From contig DFDU01000006.1 of assembly GCA_002369325.1 (NCBI GenBank), positions 1 through 26,999 of the forward strand: a stretch of 26,999 nt of DNA, written 5' to 3'. The notes under the pieces were generated by a model. It worked only from the letters and a program-made list of their open reading frames with translations, searched no databases and had not been told where the DNA came from. Positions 7,172 to 15,337 of this stretch are shown piece after piece. This DNA comes from Lachnospiraceae bacterium UBA3820. GTDB lineage: Bacteria; Bacillota; Clostridia; Lachnospirales; Lachnospiraceae. Position 1 is the stretch's first letter, and each line of letters opens with the position of its first letter. A program made the translations under genes and the position numbers.

Positions 7172-7414
7172 CTACACTCCTTTTTTGAGTATATTTATAA
7201 TGGTATCATAATTATCCGCCTGATGAGGAAATGTACATTCCGTGCAAATTTTAATCTTCCTTCCGTCCTTTTCTTTATAAGACGGATTTCCGGGGCAATG
7301 TTCCAAATGATACATCGGACAATAACAAAAAAGACAATTTATCTCTTCTATATTTTTATGGCACGGATAATACTCGCAATCCCTGTTTTCGAAAAATCTG
7401 CCGGAATTTTTCAT
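7172..7414 (-). CDS. Cysteine-rich small metal-binding protein
   Basis: This 80-residue protein has eight cysteines (13, 18, 27, 30, 32, 40, 57, 60) and His19, 36, 39 and 64. The spacings CxxCxC and CxxC suggest one or two metal sites. It matches the 'cysteine-rich small domain' family (PF04071 as I recall), which is often found beside cobalamin genes in clostridia and methanogens. No biochemical role is established to my knowledge; cobalt or zinc handling is inference. The ATG at 7414 has GGGGAG upstream. The gene lies 47 nt after cbiA and 2 nt before the HD-GYP gene, whose ribosome binding site overlaps its end. Confidence 0.8.
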   Translation of the reverse strand: MKNSGRFFENRDCEYYPCHKNIEEINCLFCYCPMYHLEHCPGNPSYKEKDGRKIKICTECTFPHQADNYDTIINILKKGV

Positions 7415-7461
7415 AATAATCTCCCCTATCTTGTATATGATTCACTCCAAAATCAAGTTAA

Positions 7462-8829
7462 TCAAAAATGCTTCATTTTGTCAATAAAAGCCTCAACAAA
7501 TTCGGGACATGAAGGATAATAAAGATGCGGGAATCCCCAAAAATGATTATCTTTGATATAGCAGCAATCCCAGGTCTTATTTGAAACCGGTTTTACCGCT
7601 ATAGCTCCGTCTCCGTTTCCTGTACTGTCATAATAATGAAATTCATGACCTTTTATCCTTTTATCCTTTAATAAAAACAATCCGTTCTTATCTCTTATCT
7701 CTATATACCCGAATCTCACAGGTCTTCCGACATAACTAACCCTTTCATCTATCACGCCCGCAAGATTATAAATATTATTATCGGCATCCTCAAGCTCCCT
7801 GTGTAAATACATGAAACCTCCGCATTCGGCAAGCGAAGGAATACCGTTTTTTATTGCCTCATTTATCGAAGAAAGCATACTTTTATTTTCCGAAAGCTGC
7901 TTTGCATAAAGTTCGGGATATCCTCCTCCCAAAAGTATACCCGAACAGTTCCCGGGAATCTTTTTATCATGTAAAGGCGAAAAGAATTCTATCTTCACGC
8001 CTCTTTCTTTAAACATACGAAGATTAGCTTCGTAATAAAAACAAAACGCCTCATCTCTAGCTACTGCAAGTGTTATTTTACCGCCATTCTTTTTTTCATT
8101 TTCATATGTCAAAAAATTATTTATTTTATCCTCATCATATCCGAAGCATTTTGAAATTTCTTTTATCCTTTCGATATCAACCGATTCACAAATATATTCG
8201 GCACCCATATCAAGTTTTGCTTTTATATTATCTATCTCTGATGGAAGTGTAAGCCCAAGATGTCTGCTTGAAATACTTAATTCGTTCTTTTTTTCAAAAT
8301 ATCCAAGAACCTCTATATCAAGCTCTTCCTTGATAAGCTTGGATAAAGTAGAAAAATAGCTTTTTGAAACACGATTAAGAATCACTCCCTTTATAAGTTT
8401 TTCCTTATCGTAAGAAAGCATTCCCGCTATAATCGGCACTACCGAACGTCCCATACCATGTGCATCAATAACAAGAATTACAGGTGTATGAGTAATGCTT
8501 GCCAGTTCATAGGAAGAGCCCTCCAGGCTTACTCCTCCGGCACCGTCATATAAGCCCATAACGCCTTCAATAACTGCTAACTCATGTCCTTTTGAAAAAG
8601 AATCAAATATTTCCTTTGTCTTTTCTTTTCCCGTAAAATATGTATCCAGATTATCCGACGGTATATCCAGAACGGTTCTGTGAAACATGGGATCTATATA
8701 ATCCGGTCCGCATTTAAAAGCAGCAACATCAATATTCATTTTTTTTAATGCACCCAGCAACGAACATGTTATCAGAGTTTTTCCGCAACCGCTTCCCGTT
8801 GCCGCAATCATTATTCTTGGTATGCTCAT
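7462..8829 (-). CDS. cbiA: Cobyrinate a,c-diamide synthase
   Basis: This 455-residue enzyme amidates carboxylates a and c of cobyrinate using glutamine and ATP. An N-terminal dethiobiotin-synthetase-like domain carries the P-loop ATGSGCGKT (10-18), CGPDYIDPMFH and VMGLYDG. A C-terminal class I glutamine amidotransferase domain follows, with the nucleophile Cys336 in AECGGFMYL and the GGGYPELYA motif (301-309). The length is normal for CbiA/CobB. The start at 8829 has AAGGGG upstream and lies 9 nt after the CobK-CbiE-CbiT stop. In the anaerobic pathway it follows CbiC and precedes adenosylation and CbiP. Confidence 0.96.
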   Translation of the reverse strand: MSIPRIMIAATGSGCGKTLITCSLLGALKKMNIDVAAFKCGPDYIDPMFHRTVLDIPSDNLDTYFTGKEKTKEIFDSFSKGHELAVIEGVMGLYDGAGGVSLEGSSYELASITHTPVILVIDAHGMGRSVVPIIAGMLSYDKEKLIKGVILNRVSKSYFSTLSKLIKEELDIEVLGYFEKKNELSISSRHLGLTLPSEIDNIKAKLDMGAEYICESVDIERIKEISKCFGYDEDKINNFLTYENEKKNGGKITLAVARDEAFCFYYEANLRMFKERGVKIEFFSPLHDKKIPGNCSGILLGGGYPELYAKQLSENKSMLSSINEAIKNGIPSLAECGGFMYLHRELEDADNNIYNLAGVIDERVSYVGRPVRFGYIEIRDKNGLFLLKDKRIKGHEFHYYDSTGNGDGAIAVKPVSNKTWDCCYIKDNHFWGFPHLYYPSCPEFVEAFIDKMKHF

Positions 8830-8838
8830 ATTTTCCCC

Positions 8839-10935
8839 TTAATTATCAAATTCAAAAGAACATATCCAAATAGGATTTTCACTTTTTAACAAATGATGTT
8901 CTCCGATATGATTAAGCCCCGTTATTCCAAGTTGAATCATAGAAAAATCTTTTATCTTAAAACTTCTTTCCAGTTCCATACATAATTGCATGGTTTCCGT
9001 GCTGACTGCATTTATAACAATTCTCATATCAGCATTTTTTTCATATAACCTTTTAAGAATATCTGTAAGTTTACCACCGCTTCCGCCTATAAATGCATGA
9101 GTCGGTGCAGGAAGACCTTCAAAAGCATCCGGAGCTTCTCCTTCACAAACAGTAACATTATTAACGTTAAATATCCTGCAGTTTTCTCTGATAAGCTCTA
9201 TGGCTTCCTTTTTTCTTTCAATAGCAAAAATTTTTAACTTATCCGACATTGCCGCCATCTGAACCGCTATAGAACCGGTTCCGCTTCCCACATCATATAC
9301 AACCGAAGAAGTCCTTAAACCAAGCTTTGCTATGCTTAATGCCCTGACCTCCTCCTTGGTCATAGGAACTTTACCGCGCTTGAATTTTTCATCTTTAAAA
9401 TATATATTTAAACATTTATCCATATCTGATGAAGAATTTTTATCACCCGTTAAATCAACCTCGGATACAGAATTATTTTTAATTAGGCAGGTATATAATC
9501 CGTCTTTTAATTCATTTTCAGTTTCGGTCTCATCATATGCGGCAATATCTATTTTTATTATTTTTTCTTCATCATAGGACATTTGATATCCGGCATAAAC
9601 TTCACATTGTAATAATCCGTTTTCCTTCAGGAAATTCAAAAGTTCTAAAAACTGTTTTTTATCGGAAAGCAATATGTAGGACTTAAAGCTTGTCATAACA
9701 GCTTCTTTAATTTCCTTTTGCAAATTCTCATTATCTTTTCTTCCGTGTATGCTCATTATTCTTGAGTTATTCCAGCTCTCACCGAGCTTTGCAGCAAGAT
9801 ATGAAACCGAAGAAATACCGGGTATTATTTTTATGTCAGCATTTATCCTTCCGTTGGCGCAAGCCTTATTTAACGCCTTCGACAGCTTATCAGCTCCGCT
9901 GAAAAAGCCTGTATCACCGGAAAATAAAACAGCAACATTTAACATACTGTCCCTGTCCTGTTGTTTGCTTTCAAGATAAGGAATTATATCATCAGCAAGA
10001 TAGTATGCCTTTTTTTCGACTTTTGCCGTATAAGGTTTTATCAATCTTTCCGCCCCGAGTATAATATCAGCCTCATCTATGAATTCACTTGCAGCATTGG
10101 TAAGAAAGCTCTTGGAGCCCATACCGCATCCAATCAATGCTATATTTATTTTATTAGCTGTTTTTGAAAGATTGATATCCTTAATACCAAGCTCATCACA
10201 TATTTCTTTCAAACTGTTTCCCTTTTCATTTTCGGAAAGACCGATAACAAAAAGCTCAACCCATGAATTCTTTGCCGCAAGATATTTTTCATCGAATCCA
10301 CCTATCCTGCCGCTTTGTTTTGTTACCATATATTTTATATCAAATTGCTTTATCATTGACATATTCATTTCATACGAAAACGGTCCCTGCATAGCTATTA
10401 TCTGTTTTCCCGACAGACCGTTTTCTTCACAAAGTTTTATGCTTTCAATTCCCGGAAGCACTCTGGCTATAATTCTTTCCTTTATTTTTTCGTCCTCACA
10501 AAAGGCTGAAAGCTCCTTACTTCCGGTTGTAAGAAGAATATTTCCTTTTGATTTTGAAAGAGCAAAAACACATTCTTCAACGGATTTAAAATATCTGATT
10601 TTATCAATCTGTTTATTTTCATAATCCGTATTTCTTACATATCTCATATATTTAACACCTGTTTTTTTTGATGCTTCTTTGATATTTTCTGTAACCTCTT
10701 TGGCATACGGATGCGTTGCATCTATTACCACATCAAGCTTCTTTTCATCAAAGAAAGCCTCCATATCCGCTTCATCCATACGTCCCTTTTTTATTACAGC
10801 AAAAGAAGACGTTTCTCCGAGCTTTTCTCCGTAATCGGTTGCGACGCTGACTATATGTTTTATTTTATTTTCAGACAAAAGAAGCGATAAGGTTCTTCCT
10901 TCCGTTGTGCCGGAAAAAATCATAATATTTTTCAT
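8839..10935 (-). CDS. Fused precorrin-6A reductase, C5,15-methyltransferase and C12-decarboxylase (CobK-CbiE-CbiT)
   Basis: This 698-residue protein joins three enzymes that act one after another. Residues 1-255 are CobK/CbiJ reductase (MIFSGTTEGR; VIDATHPYA; TTGSKELSAF). Residues about 262-487 are CbiE methyltransferase (IALIGCGMG; LFSGDTGFFSGA; IIPGISSVSYLAAK). Residues about 512-698 are CbiT (GKVPMTKEEVRA; SAM loop DVGSGTGSI at 548-556). CbiE-CbiT fusions (CobL) are common, and an added CobK module makes a three-step enzyme. The three domains all keep their key motifs. AAGGGG precedes the ATG. The three short linkers are consistent with channelling of unstable intermediates, which is inference. 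Confidence 0.93.
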   Translation of the reverse strand: MKNIMIFSGTTEGRTLSLLLSENKIKHIVSVATDYGEKLGETSSFAVIKKGRMDEADMEAFFDEKKLDVVIDATHPYAKEVTENIKEASKKTGVKYMRYVRNTDYENKQIDKIRYFKSVEECVFALSKSKGNILLTTGSKELSAFCEDEKIKERIIARVLPGIESIKLCEENGLSGKQIIAMQGPFSYEMNMSMIKQFDIKYMVTKQSGRIGGFDEKYLAAKNSWVELFVIGLSENEKGNSLKEICDELGIKDINLSKTANKINIALIGCGMGSKSFLTNAASEFIDEADIILGAERLIKPYTAKVEKKAYYLADDIIPYLESKQQDRDSMLNVAVLFSGDTGFFSGADKLSKALNKACANGRINADIKIIPGISSVSYLAAKLGESWNNSRIMSIHGRKDNENLQKEIKEAVMTSFKSYILLSDKKQFLELLNFLKENGLLQCEVYAGYQMSYDEEKIIKIDIAAYDETETENELKDGLYTCLIKNNSVSEVDLTGDKNSSSDMDKCLNIYFKDEKFKRGKVPMTKEEVRALSIAKLGLRTSSVVYDVGSGTGSIAVQMAAMSDKLKIFAIERKKEAIELIRENCRIFNVNNVTVCEGEAPDAFEGLPAPTHAFIGGSGGKLTDILKRLYEKNADMRIVINAVSTETMQLCMELERSFKIKDFSMIQLGITGLNHIGEHHLLKSENPIWICSFEFDN

Positions 10936-10957
10936 TTGTTATCCCCTTGATCCAAAT

Positions 10958-11695
10958 CTATTTTTCAACCGGATATCCTCTTTTTGTAACCAGCTTTCCG
11001 TCTGTTATATACGAAGTTGAATTACCGACAAAAACGGTAGTGAACATATCCGTCTTTGCCACTCTTAATTCCTCCAGAGTACATACCACTGTCTTTGTTC
11101 CTTCCCGGCCAATGTTAAAAACATATCCGCAAGGTCTTGATGGCTCTATTTTTTCCAGAAGTATATCGCATGCTTTTTGCAAATAATCCGCTCTTTTATG
11201 ACTTGAAGGATTATATATCGCAATCGCAAAATCCGCCTCGGCTGCAGCTCTCAGTCTCTTTTCGATTTTTTCCCATGGTGTCAGTAAATCCGAAAGACTT
11301 ATAACACAAAAATCATGATTAAGCGGTGCACCGAGCAATGCCGCTCCACTGCTTGCCGCAGTAATACCCGGTATTATATTCAGCTCACAATCAGGATATT
11401 CCTTACCGATTTCATACATAAGTGAGGCCATCCCGTAAATTCCGGCATCACCGCTGCATATAAGCGAAACCTTCTTTCCGTCAACTGCCTTCTCAAAACA
11501 ATATCTGCATCTTTTTTCTTCCTGCTTCATAGGCGTTTGATACAATTCCTTATCCTTATATCTTTCTCCCAAAAGCTCAAGATAAACACCATAACCAACT
11601 ATAATATCCGAATTATCCAAAGCATTTTTTGCTTCTTCGGTCATATAATTTTCGTTTCCCGGTCCCATTCCGATTACATTGATTATTTTTTTCAT
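10958..11695 (-). CDS. cbiH: Cobalt-precorrin-3B C17-methyltransferase
   Basis: This 245-residue tetrapyrrole methylase catalyses C17 methylation and ring contraction with SAM. It begins with VIGMGPGNENYMTEEAKNAL, has ICSGDAGIYGMASLMYE in the SAM site region, IIPGITAASSGAALLGAPL and IAIYNPSSHKR, all typical of CbiH/CobJ. The length matches the stand-alone form; some clostridial versions are fused to other modules. The start at 11695 follows CAGGT. A gap of 58 nt separates it from cbiG and 22 nt from the CobK fusion, so it is in the same operon. Confidence 0.95.
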   Translation of the reverse strand: MKKIINVIGMGPGNENYMTEEAKNALDNSDIIVGYGVYLELLGERYKDKELYQTPMKQEEKRCRYCFEKAVDGKKVSLICSGDAGIYGMASLMYEIGKEYPDCELNIIPGITAASSGAALLGAPLNHDFCVISLSDLLTPWEKIEKRLRAAAEADFAIAIYNPSSHKRADYLQKACDILLEKIEPSRPCGYVFNIGREGTKTVVCTLEELRVAKTDMFTTVFVGNSTSYITDGKLVTKRGYPVEK

Positions 11696-11753
11696 TTTTA
11701 TACCTGCTTTTTAATTTATCTTAAAAATATTATCATATATACTTTCAATAAGA

Positions 11754-12791
11754 CTAATCTATTTTTATTTTCCTTTTTGCAATTGCAAGAGTTATTCCGT
11801 TATAAACACTCTTGGAGCATATAAGCCTGCCGCCGTATTTACATGCCTTAAGAGCCGCTCTTTCGCAAATATTACCGACTCCTGTTTTTTCTTTCACAAA
11901 TTCCGATTCGGTAAAATCACCTTCCACCTTAGATAGCTCTTCAGCGGTAAATGTCAAATATTCAATTTTATTTTTATCCGCAAATTTTAAAATGCCTTCT
12001 TCTTCTTTTTTTAGATCAACCGATGCAATACACGCAATTTGATTAATATCTATTTTGTTTTTTTCAAGCAAGTCCGACACGGCAGCTTCTATTTCGGTAA
12101 CTGTTTTCCCTTTTTTACAACCTATTCCCAGTATATACTCCTTTGGACAAAGAAGAAGCGGCATTTGTTCAGGAGCATACTTATAAATTTCCATTACTTC
12201 ATCAATATCCTTATAAGCTTTATCAAGAACTATCACATCCGCACCTTCGACCGAAGCTCCCGGAACCATAATCCTTATCCTTTTACCTTCAAGGCTTTTT
12301 GAACTTACTTTCCTGATTTTTTCTTTGTTTAAAATTTGCAGTTTTTTTTCTTTTGCAAATGTATCGACTGCCCATTTATCATTTATATCCGTTGCTGTGG
12401 TTATTACGGGACAGGCTTCAAGCAGCTTTGCAAGCATGATGGAAATCTCATTGGCTCCTCCCATATGGCCTGATAATAATGGAATAACAAAATTGTTTTT
12501 TTCATCTATAACAATAACCGGACTGTCTGTCATTTTATTCTCCGCAACTCCTGATACGGCACGTACCGCTATACCGGTTGAGCCGATAAATATTATAACA
12601 TCTTTATCCGAAAATCTCTCTTTAGTCCATGTTTTAATATCCTCATTTACATAACCGGTCTCATTATTTAATGCCTCACACTTAACAAAGCAAGACACAC
12701 GATATGACGGATCATGTTTTTTTATTTTTTCCTGTATTTTCTTTGATAATTCATATCCGTTTTTTGTAAAACTGATTATTGAAAAAAACAT
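11754..12791 (-). CDS. cbiG: Cobalt-precorrin-5A hydrolase
   Basis: This 345-residue enzyme opens the delta-lactone of cobalt-precorrin-5A and releases acetaldehyde, a step specific to the anaerobic pathway. N-terminal and central CbiG domains carry IFIGSTGIAVRAVSG and IPLLSGHMGGANEIS. The C-terminal CobE/CbiG domain (about 215-345) carries LGIGCKKGKTVTEIEAAV and ASVDLKKEEEGIL. The length is normal. Upstream is GAGG with a somewhat long 10-nt spacing to the ATG. It lies 30 nt after cbiF. Confidence 0.95.
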   Translation of the reverse strand: MFFSIISFTKNGYELSKKIQEKIKKHDPSYRVSCFVKCEALNNETGYVNEDIKTWTKERFSDKDVIIFIGSTGIAVRAVSGVAENKMTDSPVIVIDEKNNFVIPLLSGHMGGANEISIMLAKLLEACPVITTATDINDKWAVDTFAKEKKLQILNKEKIRKVSSKSLEGKRIRIMVPGASVEGADVIVLDKAYKDIDEVMEIYKYAPEQMPLLLCPKEYILGIGCKKGKTVTEIEAAVSDLLEKNKIDINQIACIASVDLKKEEEGILKFADKNKIEYLTFTAEELSKVEGDFTESEFVKEKTGVGNICERAALKACKYGGRLICSKSVYNGITLAIAKRKIKID

Positions 12792-12821
12792 AGAGCATTA
12801 TCCTCTTATAAATCAAATTTA

Positions 12822-13589
12822 TTAATCATTTTCATCCTTTGCTTTTCTGAATTCGGTCGAGAAGTATTTATCGTATAATCGCGACTTCGAATAATCCTTT
12901 GAGGCAATTGCTTCCCCGACAAGCACTATAGCTGTCTTTTTTATATCATTTTTTACAGCGGTTTCATAAAGTGTTCCTATCGTACATATAAAGCTTTTTT
13001 CATCCGGCCATGTTGCCTTATATACCAAGGCACAAGGTGTATCCTCCGTATATCCTCCCTCAACAAGCTTTTTTGCAAGCTCATCCAAAAGTCCGGTGCT
13101 AAGATATATTGCCATGGAACAATTATGTGCCGCGAAGCTCTCTATCGATTCCTTTGGCGGAACGGATGTCTTTCCTTCCATACGCGTGATAATAAGGGAT
13201 TGTGAAATATCCGGCAGGGTATATTCAAGATTTAGTGATGCAGCAGCACCGAAGCACGCACTCACTCCCGGACAGGTTTTATATTCAATGCCATGCCTGT
13301 CCAATTCATCCATTTGCTCTCTGATGGCACCGTAGATACTCGGATCTCCCGTATGAAGTCTTACCGTCATCTTACCATTTTTTTCAGCCTCAAGCATAAT
13401 CTCCATAATTTCATCAAAATCAAGCTTTGAACTGTCATAAATAAGACAATCCTCCTTCGCATATCCAAGCAATTCCTTATTCACCAGAGAACCTGCATAT
13501 ATAATTACATCCGCTTTTGACAAGAGTTTCATCCCTCTTACCGTTATTAAATCTACTGCTCCCGTTCCTGCACCAACAAAGTTAACCAT
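12822..13589 (-). CDS. cbiF: Cobalt-precorrin-4 C11-methyltransferase
   Basis: This 255-residue SAM-dependent tetrapyrrole methylase adds the C11 methyl group. It shows VNFVGAGTGAVDLITVRG at the N-terminus, VIIYAGSLV, RLHTGDPSIYGAIREQMDEL, and CPGVSACFGAAASLNLEYTL. The first loop reads GAGTGA where many relatives have GAGPGD; this looks like a lineage variant and not a defect, because the other motifs are intact. The start overlaps the end of cbiD by 37 nt, and a GAGGGTG site lies 5 nt upstream of the ATG, inside cbiD. Confidence 0.95.
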   Translation of the reverse strand: MVNFVGAGTGAVDLITVRGMKLLSKADVIIYAGSLVNKELLGYAKEDCLIYDSSKLDFDEIMEIMLEAEKNGKMTVRLHTGDPSIYGAIREQMDELDRHGIEYKTCPGVSACFGAAASLNLEYTLPDISQSLIITRMEGKTSVPPKESIESFAAHNCSMAIYLSTGLLDELAKKLVEGGYTEDTPCALVYKATWPDEKSFICTIGTLYETAVKNDIKKTAIVLVGEAIASKDYSKSRLYDKYFSTEFRKAKDEND

Positions 13590-14686
13590 TTATCCGCACC
13601 CTCACTTTTCGCAAGCTCGCCAAGCTCATTGGAATAAATAATACATTCCATATCAAGCGCATCGCCTGCTCTTTTATTCAAATAATACATTACCTTTTCC
13701 ATAATATATTTCATAACTATATCCAGCTTGTTTTCCGACTCAATAAGTCTTAAAGCCTCCTCGGTTGCCACACAATCCAAAACCTTCTTTAATGCAGCCT
13801 GCGAAACCCCGGCTTTTATTCCCGCTGCCGCAATAAGCTCCATACGGCAATCTCCTTCTTTTGAATGAGTATTCATCATTCCGCCGGATACCTTAACAAG
13901 CTTACCTATATGTCCTGTCAGCAATACACCCTTAAAGCCAAGCTCTGCCGCCATATCAACGGTATCACCGATAAAATTACTGCATTTTATACTTTTATCA
14001 AGATCATAACCATAGGTTTTAAGCATATAATCCGTTCCGTAATTTCCCGGAGAAATCGCAACATAATCATATCCCTGTGCCCTTCTTTGGTTAAGAAATG
14101 TCCTTATCGTATCAAGCAGTGCCTGACTGCTCATCGGCTCAACAATTCCGCTTGTTCCGATAATAGATATACCGCCGATTATTCCAAGCTTTTCATTGAA
14201 TGTTTTTTTCGCAATTTTCTCTCCGTCCGGAACAAATATTACCACATCAAGCTCTCCGTTAAAGTCAATAGCTTCACAAATTTCTCTTACTTCACTATCT
14301 ATCATCTCTCTCGGAACATGATTTATCGCAGCCGCTCCCACAGGCTGATCAAGCCCCGGCTTTGTAACACGTCCGACGCCTTTTCCTCCGTCAATATTTA
14401 TAACAATATTCTGTTTTCCGTCTTTCGGCTGATTTTGTTTTTTTACTGCAACAGATGCATAAATCAGGCATCCACTGGTCACATCAGGATCATCACCGGC
14501 GTCCTTCATGACGGCACAGGACACTTCATCTTCGCCCTTTCTTAAATCATGTATGGCTGCAATATATTCAATCCCCTTTGGAGTTTTTATTTTTATCTCA
14601 TTTTTTTTAATACCGGTAAGAAGCATATAAGCCGCCGCCTTTGCCGCCGCTGCCGCACAGCTTCCCGTAGTAAATCCGTATCTCAT
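13553..14686 (-). CDS. cbiD: Cobalt-precorrin-5B C1-methyltransferase
   Basis: This 377-residue enzyme methylates C1 in the anaerobic pathway. The N-terminus RYGFTTGSCAAAAAKAA is the family hallmark. Further CbiD motifs are DDPDVTSG, GGKGVGRVTKPGL, GISIIGTSGIVEPMS, and LLTGHIGKLVKVSGGMMNTHS. It is full length. The ATG follows the cbiC stop directly (TAAATG), and its ribosome binding site GGGAGG lies in the last cbiC codons, which indicates translational coupling. CbiD and CbiG together mark the oxygen-independent route. Confidence 0.97.
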   Translation of the reverse strand: MRYGFTTGSCAAAAAKAAAYMLLTGIKKNEIKIKTPKGIEYIAAIHDLRKGEDEVSCAVMKDAGDDPDVTSGCLIYASVAVKKQNQPKDGKQNIVINIDGGKGVGRVTKPGLDQPVGAAAINHVPREMIDSEVREICEAIDFNGELDVVIFVPDGEKIAKKTFNEKLGIIGGISIIGTSGIVEPMSSQALLDTIRTFLNQRRAQGYDYVAISPGNYGTDYMLKTYGYDLDKSIKCSNFIGDTVDMAAELGFKGVLLTGHIGKLVKVSGGMMNTHSKEGDCRMELIAAAGIKAGVSQAALKKVLDCVATEEALRLIESENKLDIVMKYIMEKVMYYLNKRAGDALDMECIIYSNELGELAKSEGADKWLTLLVQEREQ

Positions 14687-15337
14687 TTATACCTCCCGGT
14701 CATCCCTTACCATATAAATAAGAGCATTACATATAGCCGCGGCAATATTGCTGCCGCCTTTTCTTCCACGATTTATAATATACGGCACATCCGAATTAAT
14801 GAATAATTCCTTTGCTGCCTCAACATTTACAAAACCCACCGGAACACCGATTATAAAATCAGGTTTTCTTTTACCTGCCTGCATATTTTCATATAAAGAA
14901 ATAAGTGCAGTCGGTGCATTTCCTATCGCAAAAATAACAGGCTTATTTATTTCAAGCGCTTTTTCCATGCTGACGGAAGCTCTTGTCATACCCCTTTTAT
15001 TTGCTTCCTCTGCCACCTGCTCATCTGCCATAAAACAGTGAGCTTTGCCTCCGTATGTTTCAAGTACTTTTTTGTTTATACCGGATAATGCCATATTGGT
15101 ATCTGTCACAATATCAGCACCGTTTTTTATAAGCTCCATCGCACCTCTTACAGCGCCATCAGAATAGCAAAGCGTATCCGCATAATCAAAGTCAGCACTT
15201 GTATGTATGGCACGTTTTGTTATAAGCTCCTGTTCTTTTGGCAGGATTATTCCTCTTTGTTCAAGTTCATTTGAAATTATTTCAAAGCTTCTTTTTTCTA
15301 TTTCGCCGGGTTTAACATATTCTATATCTATCATCAT
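14687..15337 (-). CDS. cbiC: Cobalt-precorrin-8 methylmutase
   Basis: This 216-residue isomerase moves a methyl group from C11 to C12 to give cobyrinate. The catalytic His45 is seen in AIHTSADFDYAD. Further motifs are GADIVTDTNMALSGI and AIGNAPTALISL, followed by IIGVPVGFVNVEAAKE, as in CbiC/CobH. The ATG overlaps the cobD stop (ATGA). A second ATG follows directly and could be the start instead; the difference is one residue. Confidence 0.96.
   Translation of the reverse strand: MMIDIEYVKPGEIEKRSFEIISNELEQRGIILPKEQELITKRAIHTSADFDYADTLCYSDGAVRGAMELIKNGADIVTDTNMALSGINKKVLETYGGKAHCFMADEQVAEEANKRGMTRASVSMEKALEINKPVIFAIGNAPTALISLYENMQAGKRKPDFIIGVPVGFVNVEAAKELFINSDVPYIINRGRKGGSNIAAAICNALIYMVRDDREV

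Noticed and set aside
10079..10624. Plus-strand open frame of 181 codons antisense to the CobK-CbiE-CbiT gene
   Set aside because: It lies within a conserved fusion gene; its composition (Ser, Phe, Ile rich) is what antisense reading of AT-rich coding DNA gives.
13865..14545. Plus-strand open frame of 226 codons antisense to cbiD
   Set aside because: It lies wholly inside cbiD, a strongly conserved gene, has Tyr/Asn/Ile/Arg-rich low-quality composition, no family resemblance and no ribosome binding site. It is a shadow of cbiD.
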